Assembly (NCBI RefSeq): GCF_030463565.1
Contig: NC_134643.1
Coordinates: forward strand, 8,044,657 to 8,108,656
Direction: 5' to 3'
DNA: 64,000 nucleotides
Source of the DNA: Pelecanus crispus
Taxonomy: Eukaryota > Chordata > Aves > Pelecaniformes > Pelecanidae
A program made the position numbers and the translations under genes. This document shows positions 25,281-40,200 of this stretch, piece by piece. Position 1 is the first letter of the stretch; each line of letters opens with the position of its first letter. The notes under the pieces are model-generated. The model saw only the letters and a list, made by a program, of their open reading frames with translations, was not told where the DNA came from and did no database searches.

Positions 25281-28200
25281 CTGAAAGAGAGAGGAATGAA
25301 ACAGGGGAGAGCCGATGTAACCCACACAAAAACACCCAAACAACAATTACCAGCAGGTGTTTGAAACTATATACCTGATCAAGAAATTAGATCCAAAGCA
25401 AGAAAGCAAATAATTTTCAACATGGTCCCTTTTAAGAGGAAGGGGCCACTAGGTTTTATCCAATTACTGGTATGTGCAATTATATACAGTGGGGGATGCA
25501 ACAGTTACATGGGCTGGAGAAGACTGCTCAGAGTGTGAATACAACACCCTTCACAGCAGGGCTCTCTATTGTCAGGCTAGTTCATCTTGAATAACAATAG
25601 CACCAAACCTCATTATAAACATACTCATTTTATCACACACACAAAAAAAAGCCCATCTCCCGGAACAGTCTTACAAAGAATGAAGACAGTCTGTGTGATA
25701 AAGGTTTATACTGCACATTAAATGAGGGCCTAAAAATTTTTAAACTGCTTGGATGTTACATGTGATTCTTTACCATGTGAAGAATTGAGAATGAAAATAA
25801 AATCCTCTATTCGGATGACAAAAAAAAAAAAAACCCTGACGATGGAAAAGAACCACCGGCAAGGAAAGCTTTCAAATCTGCTCTTCTGCTTGCCAGGGTG
25901 GGATTGTTTTCTATGGCATGTTTGCCAGCACTGTGACCTATGAGATAGGCTTTCCATAGTTTCCCCTTGAAAATTAATATAGTAGTTCAACAAATTCTTC
26001 TTTTCTAGTAATTCTTACTAGTGTTTAACTGAATTTACACACTTCTAGTTCTAGGCCTTAGCAGTGCTTTTATTACTGCCTTCCTTTCCAAAAGTTTTGC
26101 ATCATAGGTCCGGAATTAGGACAGGCTGTAACAGTTCAGAGATTTCAAGCTTCACCTGAATAGTTGTATCCTGTGCTTTAGTTTAAAATGCTTTAACACT
26201 ACAAATAAAAATTTCAACATTCAACAAAACACCTAGCAGTATCTGCTTGAAACTGAGGCCAGATGGGATATACCTCCCTTCATTTCAAAATGTGCTTACA
26301 GTCATTTAAATTGATGGCTATTTTACTGCTCATCAAAGCATGCAAGAGGAGGGATGATAATTTTATGAAGATAGGCACAAATAGATCTAACAAAAATAAT
26401 CTCACTTGGTGTCACATGTGGTGGGCTTCAGAGAGTGTATTTCCCTTTTTCTTCCATAGCCTGACAGTTATCAGGTGCCCTTTAATCATTACTGAGCTAA
26501 AGTGAACATAAGCAACTCATTTAATCTTCACTCATAAATCCTCCCATTTTTCATTATTACTTTTGCTTTCCTCTGAAGCCAAACCAGTTTATTAATAACT
26601 TTTTAGGTTTGGTTTGTATTCTTTCATCAGAGCTCCCCTGATGCCAGGCCCACACAGATCCCCTGACTTCAATCCTCAATTGCAATGGCTGAAAATCTGG
26701 CCAGCACTGGATCACTCCCACCCTCTCCTAGTTCTTCCAGTGTGTCCCTCCATCCTCAAGTCTCCCTTCCCAGGTACTTGTTCTCTACCTCCTTCCATTG
26801 AGTCCTTCAGCTCTGATGTAACATCTATCAGACTTGAGCAAACTGGTGGTCGTTCTCCCAACAGTGAGTTACTTCTGAAACTAAACTGATGTGTCACTTA
26901 AACATTGCTGACATCTTCTGGGTGTTGCTCTCCTCCTTTCCTCAGATATTTAGACTGTCCACACTACTGCAATTACAAATTTTGGTATTTTAAAATATCA
27001 TCCATGGACAGAAACTGTTAATACCACACTAAGATAAACGGAGTAATTTAAGAATCTCTGCAGATCTAGCAAATATGAATGTGATAGTTCCACTGGCTTC
27101 TTCAGCTGTAACTACAACAACTTTTTAAAAGCAAAAAGCGATCTGAAAAACAGGCTGAGTCTCAAATTAAAACAAAACACAGGTTACTGACTCAGCAGGA
27201 CTCTGCCTAGTTTGATCTCACCCTTCCTTTGCACGCTATTCGGACTGAAAGTTCCTTGGGGCATGGATGGGATTTTATCTTTTCAATGGTCCATAAAGCG
27301 TTTAGCCCATTGTTACAGGTACAGAGGGAAAAAAAATAATGTTATCTTTAGCTTTGCAGCAGATTACTCAGAATCCCTCAACTTGGCTCCGCCAATACCC
27401 TTTAACTATTTGTTAAAGGCAGACTTTTAAGTAGATGAGGTTCAAGACTACTTATAATTTAATAGCATCACCATAACTCCATACCTTTCAGTAAGACAAG
27501 CAGGTACCCCAGAAATGGAGTCCCAGGAAATCAGGAGAGTTTTATTAACAAAAGACATAGTAAGAATATCCTTCCTCCAGTGCTTTCTCAGTTGTTTTAG
27601 ACTAATAAGCTTCTCGGGAAAAGGCCCATCCTCTCTCTTGATCAGAATCCAATATTCTAGTGGGCCTCTGGAAATAGTATCTGAAGGACTACAGTGGGAG
27701 ACAGGGCTGGTGGCTTTCGTTTCCTTCAACAAAGACTCTACAGCGTGGTGAATTGCATGTGAAAACTTGGACAAACTGTATCAGTAAATACCTGTACATC
27801 TTTCCTGTTGCAATATAACACATTCCTAATGAAAGCACGCAGGCTGCTGATGGAAAACCAAAGGGTCTATTTTCCCATTGAGGCATAGGGGATTTACATT
27901 ATAATCCCCATTAGCATTGATAGAAATTACCCATGTAAATCTACCATAGGTACTGGAAATGGGAAAAGAGACCACCAATATTTCAAATCAAAGCAGGGTT
28001 CTACTGAATTCATACATATTCATGAGGGTTTTTTATTTTCTTTCTATCCTCCCTCCTCTGATCAGTTACTGTATTGTAAGAAACATCTTGTAGAGTGTTC
28101 TCAGTCATTGTTCCAAGCACTATCTTTATCATTTTTAGAGGACAAAAGCAACCCTTTTCAACTTGTTATAAATCAATTTTTAATTTTAAAAGGAGAACAG

Positions 28201-31163
28201 ACTTTTTATTTTTATGAAGGAGTCTTTAAAGAGCCATCTCCCTCTCTTTTGGAAGCTAGCCAGCAGGCAAATTTGATACCAGCTTGTATGATTGAGAGAA
28301 GGAGACGACACAAATACATTAGTTGCTTCCCCCGTGTGAGTAGCAAGTAGACCAGGACAGTGGTTCTTGCAGCTGGATCTGCTGGGCGTGAATTCACCTG
28401 GCGTAACACTGCTATCACAAGTTTATATCTGAAAAGCATGCAAGTGCAATCCACTGAAAACGATCTTGACATAACTAAAAAGCAATTCAGCTGCTGCATC
28501 GCTGCCGGATTTGCTACACAACACAAGAAACGAAACTAAAATGTTTTAGACTCTATGAGTTTACTGTCTCTAATAGGGCAGACATGCTATCGCTGTTTAT
28601 AACCCCAAGATGCTTCCACTAAGCGCAGTGGGTCACAGACATCTACCTTACTTCCTGACTTGTGGTTTGGAATAAATCACTTTGCTTTTCAAGTATCTTC
28701 CTACTCTTCCCTCTGCTGCAGCAGTGCCTAGGCTCCCCCCATTCCTCCTTTTCTCTCTTCGTCTATTTTTGCCAGTATCTTTTTCACGACTGCTTTCTAT
28801 ACCAGCACCTATTAAACATCCGTTCCCGCTGTTCCGTGAACCACCTTTACCATGCGAGTAGATAACTATGCTAGTTAGATGGACTTAGATCCCTATTACA
28901 TTCAAATTTGAGTAATTCACACAGCCTACAACATATATTTTGGCTTCCTATACGGTATCTATCCAATGGACAGAAACAGTTTCTGAACTCGGACCGCCTG
29001 CTATAGGTGCCTGGACATCTTCCCAATAACCTTATGTCCTACCTGAACAGGTTTGCTCAGGTGAGTTTAAACACCATGGTAAGTACCCAGTAGTAGTATC
29101 TCCTTTGAGATTTGATTGCATTTCTACACCCAGCTTTTAAGGACTTGGTCCATCCTCTGAGTAACATCTAAATTACCAAGTTAGATACTCAGGCTCCCAA
29201 TGCAAGGGATGGAGGGAACTGGGCACGTTAGAACAGCCACCCAGAAGAGCTGTGTGCTGGGTGAGGAGCAGTTTCAGAGGTTGCTCACAGCCCAGAAATG
29301 CATCAGAAGTTTTTCTTTCCTAGAGACTGGGTTCCAGAGCCAAAGCAGCAAAACTGTCCAGCAGGATCACAACACCCCACTCGAGGTAGACACCTAAAAT
29401 CTTGCTCTCAAAGAGAAATCTTGCTCTCAAAGAGATGTTGTCGCCTTTTCAAAGGTGGCCAGAGGAGAGGGCCCACACCCATCTTTATGTAATAACCTAA
29501 AAGACCGCATTCCTTTCTGCAGCAGGACAGCTGCAGAGGGAGGGGTGGACTCCCCCAAGAGCTGGGAGCTTGGACGTTCCTCCTGACAGCCCAGAGGTCG
29601 CTCAACCCACCCCTTCTGCTGTCTCACACCCCATTCGAACCTGTAGGAGATCGTAAATCAGCTGAACCCTTCCTCCTTGTATGAAAAATTAAAAAGCTGA
29701 CATTTTCTTGCATACGGGGCCAAATCCTGTCAACACGTTTCAGCTCACACGCTGAATCAGGCCCCTGAGGGGATAGAGGTGCTGCTCCACCTAGTTTCTG
29801 GATTCGGGAACTAGGCACCTGAGCTGTGCAGGCCTGGGCACTCCTGTGCATGCAGAGAACTGTCCCTGCCGGTGCCCAGGGACTCTCAGGGCAGAGGGAG
29901 ATGTGTGATGAATTTTGGGTCCTTCCACATTTAGAAGGTTGTTACGGTGGGATTTTGACAGCACAGTTTTAGACTTGGATGCTAAATCCCATCAAGTGTT
30001 TTCCCCTCTCCTCTGGATCTGCACCTTTAAAATAACACAACTGGTTTTTTGTATTATAAAATAAATAAAATTAGCATGACCTACTGCAACATCTTTCTCC
30101 AGGTCAACCGGTACCTCTGTGTGAATCATTGTCACTACAGAGAAACAGTCAATCTGGTGAAACCTAGGGCTGTATGTTTTTTAGTGCAGTGACAGTACTT
30201 CCTAAAGGACAGCACTGAGAATAACAACAGTATTTTTCTTTTTAATTGTTACAGGCTATGAGAACTTGTATGCCTTTAGAGAAGGATACACTGCAGATGC
30301 TCCTATTGGGAAGTAATAATACCTTCAGAATCAACTGGAAATTGATAATGTTTTCAGATGCAATCTCACAATTTTTTATTTTCCAGAACTTAGAACCTGG
30401 GTACCCCTTTAATATAACCACCCCTGTAAATTTAGGGTTGACTATCAGGAGAAAAACTTTCTGAATTGAATTTAGAGCATTAAAGAAGACCTTCAGGAAT
30501 CTGGCAGTAAAACCTCCATTCTCTGGGACTTAAAACAACAAGAGAAAAGCATTTTAAGGGCACGCTGCCATCTATTTTAGGGCAGAAATCTACTCTCTGC
30601 CAGTACAAGATGGACCACGCTCTAGTACACGCTGTTCATAAACTCCATCATCTCTTTTCTCCAATGGCCCCATCGGAATAAAAGCCTAAGGCTGTGATGG
30701 GATTTTGTACCTGAAGTTCAGTGGCCAGTTATAAGGCTGATGCCATCCCCTTATGAAAGCCAGTAGAATCCTGCTCCGCAACTGGTGTCACAACAGTGCT
30801 ACATTACTCATTGCAAAGAGGAGTGGTAGAGGTTGACATTTAATTAGCTATGAATTTAATAACAATGGCAAAAGCTGTTTTAATAAGTACTGTATAGAAA
30901 TTAAGCCTGTAACAGCATTGAGTAATTCTGTCCTATCACCAGGAATCCATTTTAAAAGCTAAGACAGATGGTAGCAGAATGCACCGTGCCCACTTTCGCA
31001 CCTTTTCAAAGTGATAACTATGTGCTCATTTTGTAGACTCTGAACTATAACTGATTTCAGTGCAGTGGTACAATAAATCATCACAACAAAGGCAGAATTT
31101 TAGTACAGTACAAGGAGAGGAAAAAAAAAAAGTACTACTGTCCGTGTCTAATGCAAATCATAC
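25281..31163 (-). other. BEND7: BEND7 intron 3
   Basis: A 5.9-kb intron. It holds a 38-bp two-copy tandem duplication at 29397-29434. No interspersed repeat or additional coding exon is recognised. Confidence 0.85.
29397..29434. repeat. Perfect 19-bp tandem duplication
   Basis: The 19-base unit AAATCTTGCTCTCAAAGAG occurs twice head to tail with no mismatch. It is probably a recent replication-slippage or repair duplication. Confidence 0.95.
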
Positions 31164-31463
31164 CATTGGATGCCACGGTTCGCGTTTGATTTTGGAACGT
31201 TTTGGATCGAGTTCCATACTGCCCTGAAAAATGGCTAGCTTGGGGTGTTAATTCATTCCATGCACCGCTCTGTGAAGGATGAAGGCTCGCCTGGGACTCT
31301 GCAGGGGCATTCAGGCGCTGGGCCCAGGCTAAGTCTAAATCTTGGGGCTCCTCCTTCAGTTTTTCTCCTTCTTTGCCAACTCGTTGATAGATTCTTCCAG
31401 TGCTGTCATTCAGTAATCTTCTCATCCCTGTAATTTGTTTTTTAATTTCCCGGCTTTCATCTC
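31164..31463 (-). CDS. BEND7: BEND7 exon 3: largest coding exon
   Basis: The acceptor TTTTCATTAG precedes GAGATGAAAGC, and the donor is AATG|GTATGA. The 300-base exon encodes residues 49-149. It begins GDESREIKKQITGMRRLLND, a charged helical stretch conserved with mammals. YQRVGKEGEKLKEEPQDLDL follows, then a polar, probably disordered S/Q/N-rich tail. No named domain is visible. Confidence 0.96.
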
Positions 31464-33779
31464 CTAATGAAAACAGAGCCACAGTTATCACTGTAAATTA
31501 GCAGAAACAGTAATGGATAGAGATTAGTGATTTTAGATGCCAATAAGAGTTGGAGTACAAAAATAAATAAATAAAAGACAAGAAAGAAAAGAGATAGTTG
31601 AACGGTCGTTGGTATGTACCAGGCTATGCTTTAACACAGCGATGGCTGACACCTCTCGTGGCTGAAAGACCTGCTGAACTTGGCTTTCTTGATGCTATTT
31701 CTACAGCTTTGATGAGTAAGATTATTTTTCTCCAGAAGGAAATAATAATAGCTACAGCAGTTTCAAATAAACTATCCTTTTAAGAGACCGATCCTATTCA
31801 GGCATTGACATCAGTGGATATTTTCCCCAAGTAAAGCCTAAAGGATCTGACCCTTTATATATCAGTTTGGTATATGCTGAAGGATAGATCCCACAAAGAA
31901 AAAATAAACCACAAAAACCACCACACCACACACACACAGAGCAACACTCCATCTATTGATTTTAATGAACAGGATCAGTTCCTTAGTCCACAGAATTTAG
32001 TAATACTGGATTATACAGGAATAAATTAAAAAGCAGCTAACACGCGTATAACTGTATATAGCCTAACTGCTGGATGTCTTAAAAATGTAGATTATGAAAG
32101 CGAAACAAAAATATATACAACAAAAATGTGACTGTTCCAAATGAATTAAAGGCCTTTAAATAATAACAATTACATGCTTTAATACTCCTGGCACCATTTA
32201 AGTATTAATTTTATGTATGAAACTGCTGATTGCACAATGAATGTATGTGTTTTGGGCAGATAGTAGCTATTTTTGCTCGTTAAAGCATACATTACATTTC
32301 ACTAGCAATAAGGAAGTGTTCATAGCCCCTTCTGAAATAAGAAGCTTCTATTTTTTTTTCCACTAGTAATAGAAAAATCAAACATCCTAAGCAAATGGAA
32401 TAACGAAGATCGAGAAATTGATGAATCAACCTTCCTTTATAGCATACTTAATACAGTAATACTTGGTAACCTCTATTCAATTTACATTCGTGCTTCCCAA
32501 AGTAAACCTATTTTTGGCAAATCGATAGTGCAAGGGAAACCTCAGAAGAAAAAACCCAGCCCTCCAAAAACCAAGATGCAACCTGCATCGTCTCTGGTTC
32601 AACAGGTATTTGAAAGTGTGCTGATACCAGGCATGTGAACAATTTTATCAATTCAACAGCACTACTCAGTTGCCTAAACTTAGGCGCAGGCTTAGAGAGC
32701 TGGCTACAGCAGACAGCTACGGGAGCATCGACCCCCTCCCCAACGCAGGCCAGGCTCAATGCGGCTGGGACACGTTGCAAGCCCGGCGTACCCAGGGTCA
32801 TGCGGTACCCAAAAGATGGATTTTTTTTTTTGGTCCAGGAGGTGAATAAGCAGAAGGGGAGACGAGCTGTACGATCTGCTCCAGCCTCTGCTGAAGCACA
32901 GCATCTCCCACTCGACCTGGCGCACCGGTGCCCTGGGGCAGGGCCAGCTGGCTTCAGCCCAGCCCGACCCAGCGAGGAGAGCGGGCGGTCTGCAAGAAAG
33001 CTCCTAGTCCAAACTTAGAAAAATATTTGTCAACCCCATACAGCGATACTCTAGCACCATTTCCACTCCAGCTAAACCGGTGAGAAAAACCCTTTGCAAG
33101 GAAGTTCTGCTTTGTATCAATTTTGTTGGTTTGCCTGCAGAATTATGCGTGCAGTTTAATCAAGAAATCACAGCACCAATTCCTTTAAAATGACTCTTTT
33201 TGGCCCCAACCCAACCCGCGGTTGACTGTTTGCGGTTCCCAACCTCGAGAGGCCGCAGCATACCACCGGGCTCCAATTATCGGGATACTCAGACCCGTAC
33301 ACTGAAGACTGCCTTTCTCCCGTACGCGGCTGTGTCTGCCCATATCCAAGCTTCAAACACTCCCATGACACCCGAGTGTGAAACAATCCCTTACCATCGT
33401 ACCATTTAGCAGTACACTGGGCTCTCAGAGTTTTACGTTGGCAGTTTGGGTTTGTATTCAATAGCAAAATGTATCTGAATATCCAAAAACAAGCTTCCCA
33501 CCCACCTCCTCCTGTTGGGTGTAGTGACTGCATGCTTGTCAGGTGACACACTGTTGGAAAGATTAAATTTCCCTTACCCAATTACATAAAATATTAATGT
33601 TAATTGAGCTTATTCAGCCTCGATTCTGGTCCCTTGCTCCTTCATATGGAGGCCTTCCTAAACAGTGACATGAGCATACTTACTTCCAAATAGAAATAAC
33701 CCCTATATTTATGTTACAGCAAACCCTGAACTTGCATCCTACGTAAGCATGTCTCTGTGTTTAGGTAGCTCCCTAGTTA

Positions 33780-33925
33780 AAACTGGGGGATTCCCCCTTT
33801 GTGAACTTGTTTGTTGGGTGTTTTTCTGGTTTTTAGGGTTTTATTTGGGGTTTTTGGTGGTGGTGGTTTTTTGTTTGCCTTTTTTTTGTTGATTCCCTCC
33901 CCACCCCCCCCCACCCCCCCCAAAT
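33780..33925. repeat. G/T-rich then C-rich low-complexity block
   Basis: About 100 bases of GGTTTTT-type sequence (including TTTGGGGTTTTTGGTGGTGG) pass into C-runs around 33900-33921. Both strands therefore carry runs of three or more G in separate halves, giving potential quadruplexes on opposite strands. Confidence 0.75.
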
Positions 33926-34264
33926 ATGTCTTCTGTTTTGTAAGGAAGGGCATTAAAAAGATACAGGCTATAAGCTTGACTTAGTTTTCAGTGCAAGTTT
34001 ACATCCCCCCTCTCCCAATTACGACCTTTTACAGCTTTGAATTTGTAAGTGGCCAGCGACAGCAGCATCCTTCCTGACACGAGCGGAGCGTGGCTGGTGT
34101 TTCACCGAATCTGCAGGGAGGCGCGGGAGCAGTAACAGATTTAACTTCTTGCTCCCTGGTTATCTCATTTGGCTATTAGCTCTAGAGCCCAACGACAGTG
34201 CTTTGTTATTGGCTATTCCACTGCTGCTGATTTTCACAGATAACAACCATGTAATTTAAAAATG

Positions 34265-34292
34265 AAAAAAAAAAAAAAAAAAAAAAAAAAAA
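34265..34292. repeat. A28 homopolymer
   Basis: Twenty-eight consecutive A residues on the plus strand, the longest homopolymer in the window. Neither a retrocopy body upstream nor flanking duplications are evident, so a simple microsatellite is the better reading than a retrotransposon tail. Confidence 0.9.
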
Positions 34293-37200
34293 GGAAGATG
34301 GGGCACAGAGAGAAAACCAAACAGCTCAAGCTACTATGTCCTACGGAAGAGCCAGACTTCCTTTTTAAATGCTGAATGGGATATCCAGCACCAAAAAAAT
34401 CCAGTTTTTTACATAAAAATCTACGTTACCCATCTGTGAAAAGCCTCCTGAAATAGATGTTGAGGCCTGAGAGGAGTGGTGCGTATTTCAGCCTCTCCCT
34501 GTATCCCTGTACAAGTACCAGGAGTCCCTGCCTCTCCCGAGGAGGTGGGGATGCCCCCGACCGGCAGGCTACAGGTTTTGCTGTTTGGATTCCCCATGTA
34601 ATCCCTTTGGTTTTACCTGAAACCAATGAATTTACTTGCGAAACACTAAAATACTTACAAAACACTACTCAAAATAGATAAGCATGGCAAATTACAGCCC
34701 TACTTAGGAACTTATATGTAAAGATGATAATAGTCGTAACAAAAATGTATTAACAATTTTTTAAAATTACTGTTTCTATGATGGCCCATTATATACAACC
34801 CATTTTTTCCACATGGCCTGACTGTAATCTTATAAAACAAAAAAGGCAAAACAAAGCCCTTTCATAAATACTCATATATTCATAAAAAGTAATTTCCCCA
34901 AAATTCATTTCAATCTCTTTCCTTACTGAAAGTATACACAGTATAAAAACTTCCTGCTTTCAAAGTTGTAAAAATGTTACAAATTACAAATGCACAAATG
35001 TAAACTAGAACTGTCCTAGGATGAAGTAGCATCCACATTGTAAGTGTGCACCCATCTGAAGCAACAGACCTGTAAACAACTGCAGTTAACAATTATCGAT
35101 AATTCATTAATTCCATTCTCTGCCCTTACATGCCCGACCATCGTTTCACTATTATGCTTATTAACCTTAGTATAAATACAGCACACTGCCTACAAACAAG
35201 TTATTACACTTTTCTGAATAATTTGTCAAATATTATCATACTGCTACAAAGAATGATAAAATTATATGCAACCATACCCATATGTTAAGATATTAATTTT
35301 ATTCTAGTATTAAAGAAGTGGCAACCAAAACTGTAATTAATGGATGTGCTTTAAAGTGTATAAATGAGTGAATAAACATTGGACAATCATCTGTTTTTAC
35401 TGTTTTCTTGCGTTGACTTATATAAACAAATAACCATAATGTTCTCTTGGCCCAATACTTAGCAATTAATTTCTTTATTTTTAAAATTTATGTTTCTCAT
35501 GTGTTTTGGAAAAAATTCATGAGTAGTGACTTTTTTTAATACAGTTTGACTCTCTATGAACTAGCATCTAATTTTATGTTGTGTTGCGTTTTGGCAGATG
35601 AAACTCTTACAGAAACCTTTCCTTTCTTGGCTACACAAATAGGGCTTTTTCCTCCATCAGGCTGCCCACTGAAGGTACTCTGTATCTCACAGATTTCCAC
35701 CTTTGTGTCAAATGAGGTGGAAATTGGTGGATTTGTTCAGAAGCTATCGGGAGGATAGGAACAGCAGTGACAGAAAGCTAGACAAGCACATGTGAGCTGA
35801 CAACATTAGCCTGGTTTGTAAGGAAACAAGTCTTCAGAGGTGAGAAAAAGTGGAAGTTGATGCATACGGCTTGCAAGCTCAATAAAAAATAATAAATAAT
35901 TGCAACGGGTTACATAATCAAACATATTAAATGCCAGTTTATTAGACACCACTTGAATGCTGCCCTTCCTGGAAGAGGGCCAGCGAAACTCGGCTGCCGT
36001 GTCTGAAGATTTTGTAAGGGTGAATTCAGAGCAGCTCAAGGAACCGGGAGGCACATGCACGCACAGCACACGTCTCCGGTGCACAGCCAGGCTGAACTCA
36101 CCAAAACACCTTTTTCAATGCTACATGGTATTCAAGTATTTCCTTTATCCTGGAAGGGAGCTAAGCATCCCTTCTCAGCAAAAACTATATCCACATCAAA
36201 CCGTTAACTTTCAAAACTCAAGATATTTTTTGCCACTGTCACCTTGTACCACAAGTGGTCCTGAAATAGAAAATTGTGAAGGTCAGCATGGGGAAAATAG
36301 AGGAGCAACGTGCATGATTCCTTATCGGATCAAAGGTTTCCTGAATCACAGGGAAAGCTGTCGTGACTGCTCTGTGGATAATCTGAATCAGGTATCTGTG
36401 TAGCTAAATTGATGGGGTAAGCAAGCTTTTCTCACATAAGCGATTCCCCAGTCTTTGCTGGCATACAAGAACCTATACTGAACAAGTAACACAGGCAACA
36501 ACACGCTTTGCAAATTAAAAACCTAAACCCCAAGTCAGCAGGGAGAGCAGTGGTCACAAACAATGTCAGCGGGTCACGCAAGCAACATGAGTTATGAGCT
36601 GGGGAGTTTGACTACCCTAAGCTAACATATAGGGACATTTAAACTGTCTTAGTTGAGGCATCTTAGCAGTGCTCTAAAATGTCATTTAAAAGCACTTACC
36701 TATCTTCATGTCACCACACAAAGCACTAAGATTATACCTGCAGGAAAACTGGAACACCCTCAAATTAGACCCCCTACTACCAAAGCAAGCATGGAAGTAC
36801 ACGGGTTGATTGACACCCCTGCCTACGACGAGACACAGAAAGTTAATAAGCATCACAAACACTAACGTAAACAAAGCAATTCGGAGAATCAAAACCAGGA
36901 TCAGACCCTGGGACCATTCAGGATTTGGAGGATTGTTTCTCTGGAAGCTGGATCAGCCTAGGTGGCCCAGTCACCACCACCACCAAATAACTCTTCTGAA
37001 GAGCTTGGTGGAACAGCTTCAAAACACCCAACAAGGAGCAGATACAGAAGCATAAGTTACACACTTTCATGGCACAATGAAACAGTTAAATCACTCAGGA
37101 AAGGACAAGTGAACAACTGATCAATAACTGTATATATTAACAGGGTCATATTATTAAAAAAATAGTAATGGATATGCAACAACTTCCCCCAGTTTCTGGA

Positions 37201-40200
37201 AATATGAAGCATGCTTCAGCCCCAAAGGGAAATGCTTTATGAAGTTAGATCATTGGAGAACATAGATATATAAAATAAACTTTTATGCGGTCTTAATTTC
37301 AGAAGCTACTATTGCAACAATCAATATAATTCTGTTAAAAGTAACAAGTAACTTCACAGTCTTGTGTTAAGTCAACTTTTTCTCTGTGAATAAATTGCAA
37401 AGCATATTATTTCTGGGACAGAATAAATTCTTGAAATTAGTAACTTATGCATTGCTCCCCTGCTCCAAGAATACATTATTTATTTTTGCCATGACATAGC
37501 GAAGTTATTAATCTGCTGCCTTCCATTTCAACAATGCGAAATGCTGTAAAAAGCACAGACACCTGCATTACAGTACATTTCAGTTCCACTTTATATCAGT
37601 CATAAACATCTCTGTTTTGGACAACTCTTCAAAACAAATGCTCCAAGCACACTGTGCATAGCATTCGATTTTATGAAACTATAAAAGTTCTTCACTGTTA
37701 ATTACACAGACAAATGTCTCATCACACATTTGGTTACCAGGATAATATAATTAGTTTTCTACATTAACCTTTCAAACATAGAGCCTGAATTTCAAGTTGA
37801 AAGCACTGTAAAAACACTCAGTCTGGAGGTATATTGTATTTCTGCTTTTTTTGTGATCATAATAAAATATTAAGACTGGAAAAAAAACCCCAATGTGGTG
37901 CATGCAAATGATATTTTTTCATAGACAAGCTAGGTTTAACCAGCGTTGTACACAAGATACGGTTGTACTGTCCCCTCATGGGCTTGTCCAAGTCTGGGCT
38001 AGAAGCCCTGGGACAGAAAGGTTTATGCTGATAACTGGTAAAAGCTGAAGTCACGTCTGTCTTAAATCTTGTCCATATTCAAGGTTTAAGCACTTCACTT
38101 CAGGCTGCCTCCTCCTTTTCAGGTTGAGCAGTCTCTCCTGGTACCAGCTAACAAAGCCCTTTCCTTCAAAACAAAAGAGATGCCAGTCCTCACCTGCAAA
38201 ATTCAGTACTGGTATCTGCCCTCGAATTTTGCAAACTCTTCCACTGAATCACATAAGCAACCTTTCTAAGCTTACCAAGATCCATTCACAAAGCAGTTGG
38301 GCTTTATACCATCGCAACCATCAGAGGTCATGTCCAGTACCATGTTCCTCTAATTGCGCTAAAGCTTCCTCCAATTTGCAGTCTACATTTGCACAAAGCC
38401 ACGTTTCACCCATCTGTGCTGGTGCAAAAAAGACCATCTAGGTTCAACAGGTCTTTCCGGACATTTGATCCTTAATTCATTTGCCTATTAAACAAATTGC
38501 ATTCTTCTGATTTACTCATTTACCCTAGAAGCTCCCCTCTTCTCAACAGTGCATCTCTTCAGTTTGAGTTCATTGTTCTCAACTGTGCAACCAAAACATA
38601 CGCACATCCTATTCCAGATAAAGCTTTACTCGTTCATAAAATGGCATTAACATTTCACCTTTTCTAAAGGTAATAGTTTCAGTGATGTATCTTAGCATCC
38701 ATTCACATACTAAAGGCTGCCTCACATTGAGGTTTCAACAGCTGATCCCATGGATTAGTTAAAACACCTAAATTGGAGAACAAACTTGACTCTAAACGAA
38801 CAAGTTGGAGTGAACATCCTTCTGGGATGAGTTTTGGCATAAAACAGTGAAATCAAGTCAAGCAGCAATTATACCCTGAGACTCCTTATTAGTGGACAGG
38901 ACATCAAGCTGCGGAAAGTGTTGTGATCCCACCATCCCTGAAGCATAATGGAAAATTACTCCATGCAATGTGATTTTTTTTTTTAAAGGAAAGCTGGAAT
39001 GCCAAATGCCACTCATCCCAGATCCCTGCTGATGGTGGGAGCTCAGATTTTGAGTGCTTTCAGTTGAGTTCAGTCCCTGACACTGCTTTCCCTACATCTC
39101 AGATCAATGCCTTTGCACTAGGAATCTGGACAGAAGTGGACACCAAAGTAAGCTATTGAAAATAAAGTGGAGAAGGTTGTGTGAGCTCTGAGTAACTTAC
39201 AGAATTGAACCCAACCCCCAAGGTGGGGGGGGAGGGGGAAAGCCTCGTCTACAAATCTTGCATGGTCATACGTCATTCAGCCTTGTCAAAACCAACATGC
39301 TTTGAGGAAATCTGAAAGTGGGACACTCAAGACATCACCAGGAAATAGCACCTTTTTCTTCTCATAGCAATTGAAGGTGGGCTCCCAGGACTGCAACTCT
39401 GTGCTTCAGTACCTGATAAAGAAGATCCTTAACAAGACTCACATTCTTAAAGGTTAAATTCTGACCGGCTCTTGAAATAGGTGAACTTTAGGCACTCAAA
39501 TGCCAGAGCACATTCAGTCACAATGAAAAGCTGGGCATACTCAAAAAAACCCCCAAAACACACCCACACAGCCATATCAAAATCAAGTGGTCTGACTCAT
39601 GGCACAGATGTCAAAGAACAGACTCCTGCACATTCTTAGAAGCATCCTGGCTTAAGCAACTAGATGCCTAACCCCTGCCAAAGCTTTATCATGATTTAGG
39701 GTTGGAAGAGACAGCGTTCAAAGTAAACCTCCGTGGAGCTCACTCCATCAGGTTTACCAGACTTCACCAAAAGTGCTTACAGAACACAAAATCCAAACAC
39801 AAAGCACAGCAGCCACCTTTGCTTCTCCCTGGAAATGGGTGAGGTGAGGAAATATTGGCTCAAAATCCTAATGGCGAGAAGCTGAGAAGGGAATTTAACA
39901 CAGCTCTCACCACCGTGTAAATATCCCAACCACCAGAAGATTCCACACTGCCCAAGACGTCCTCCTTTTCTCTCCCATTTGCTGGTGACCTCTAGAAGAG
40001 GATGGGGCACTAGGAACTACGGAGACAAAGGCATGATTCTGCGCACAGACTGACTTCAGGGGCTGATTCACACACTTGGAACCAATTCCTCTTGCTGGCT
40101 CCAGGGGGCAACACGCACAGACTACAGAAACCTTAAATCACCCTACAAAAATGTTTAGGCTCCTGGTGCAGTTAAGAAGAGGCAGATGCTTCCAAATTTC

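Noticed and set aside
34265..34292. Poly(A) tail of a processed pseudogene
   Set aside because: No retrocopied gene sequence is recognisable upstream and no flanking duplication is seen; a homopolymer microsatellite is simpler.
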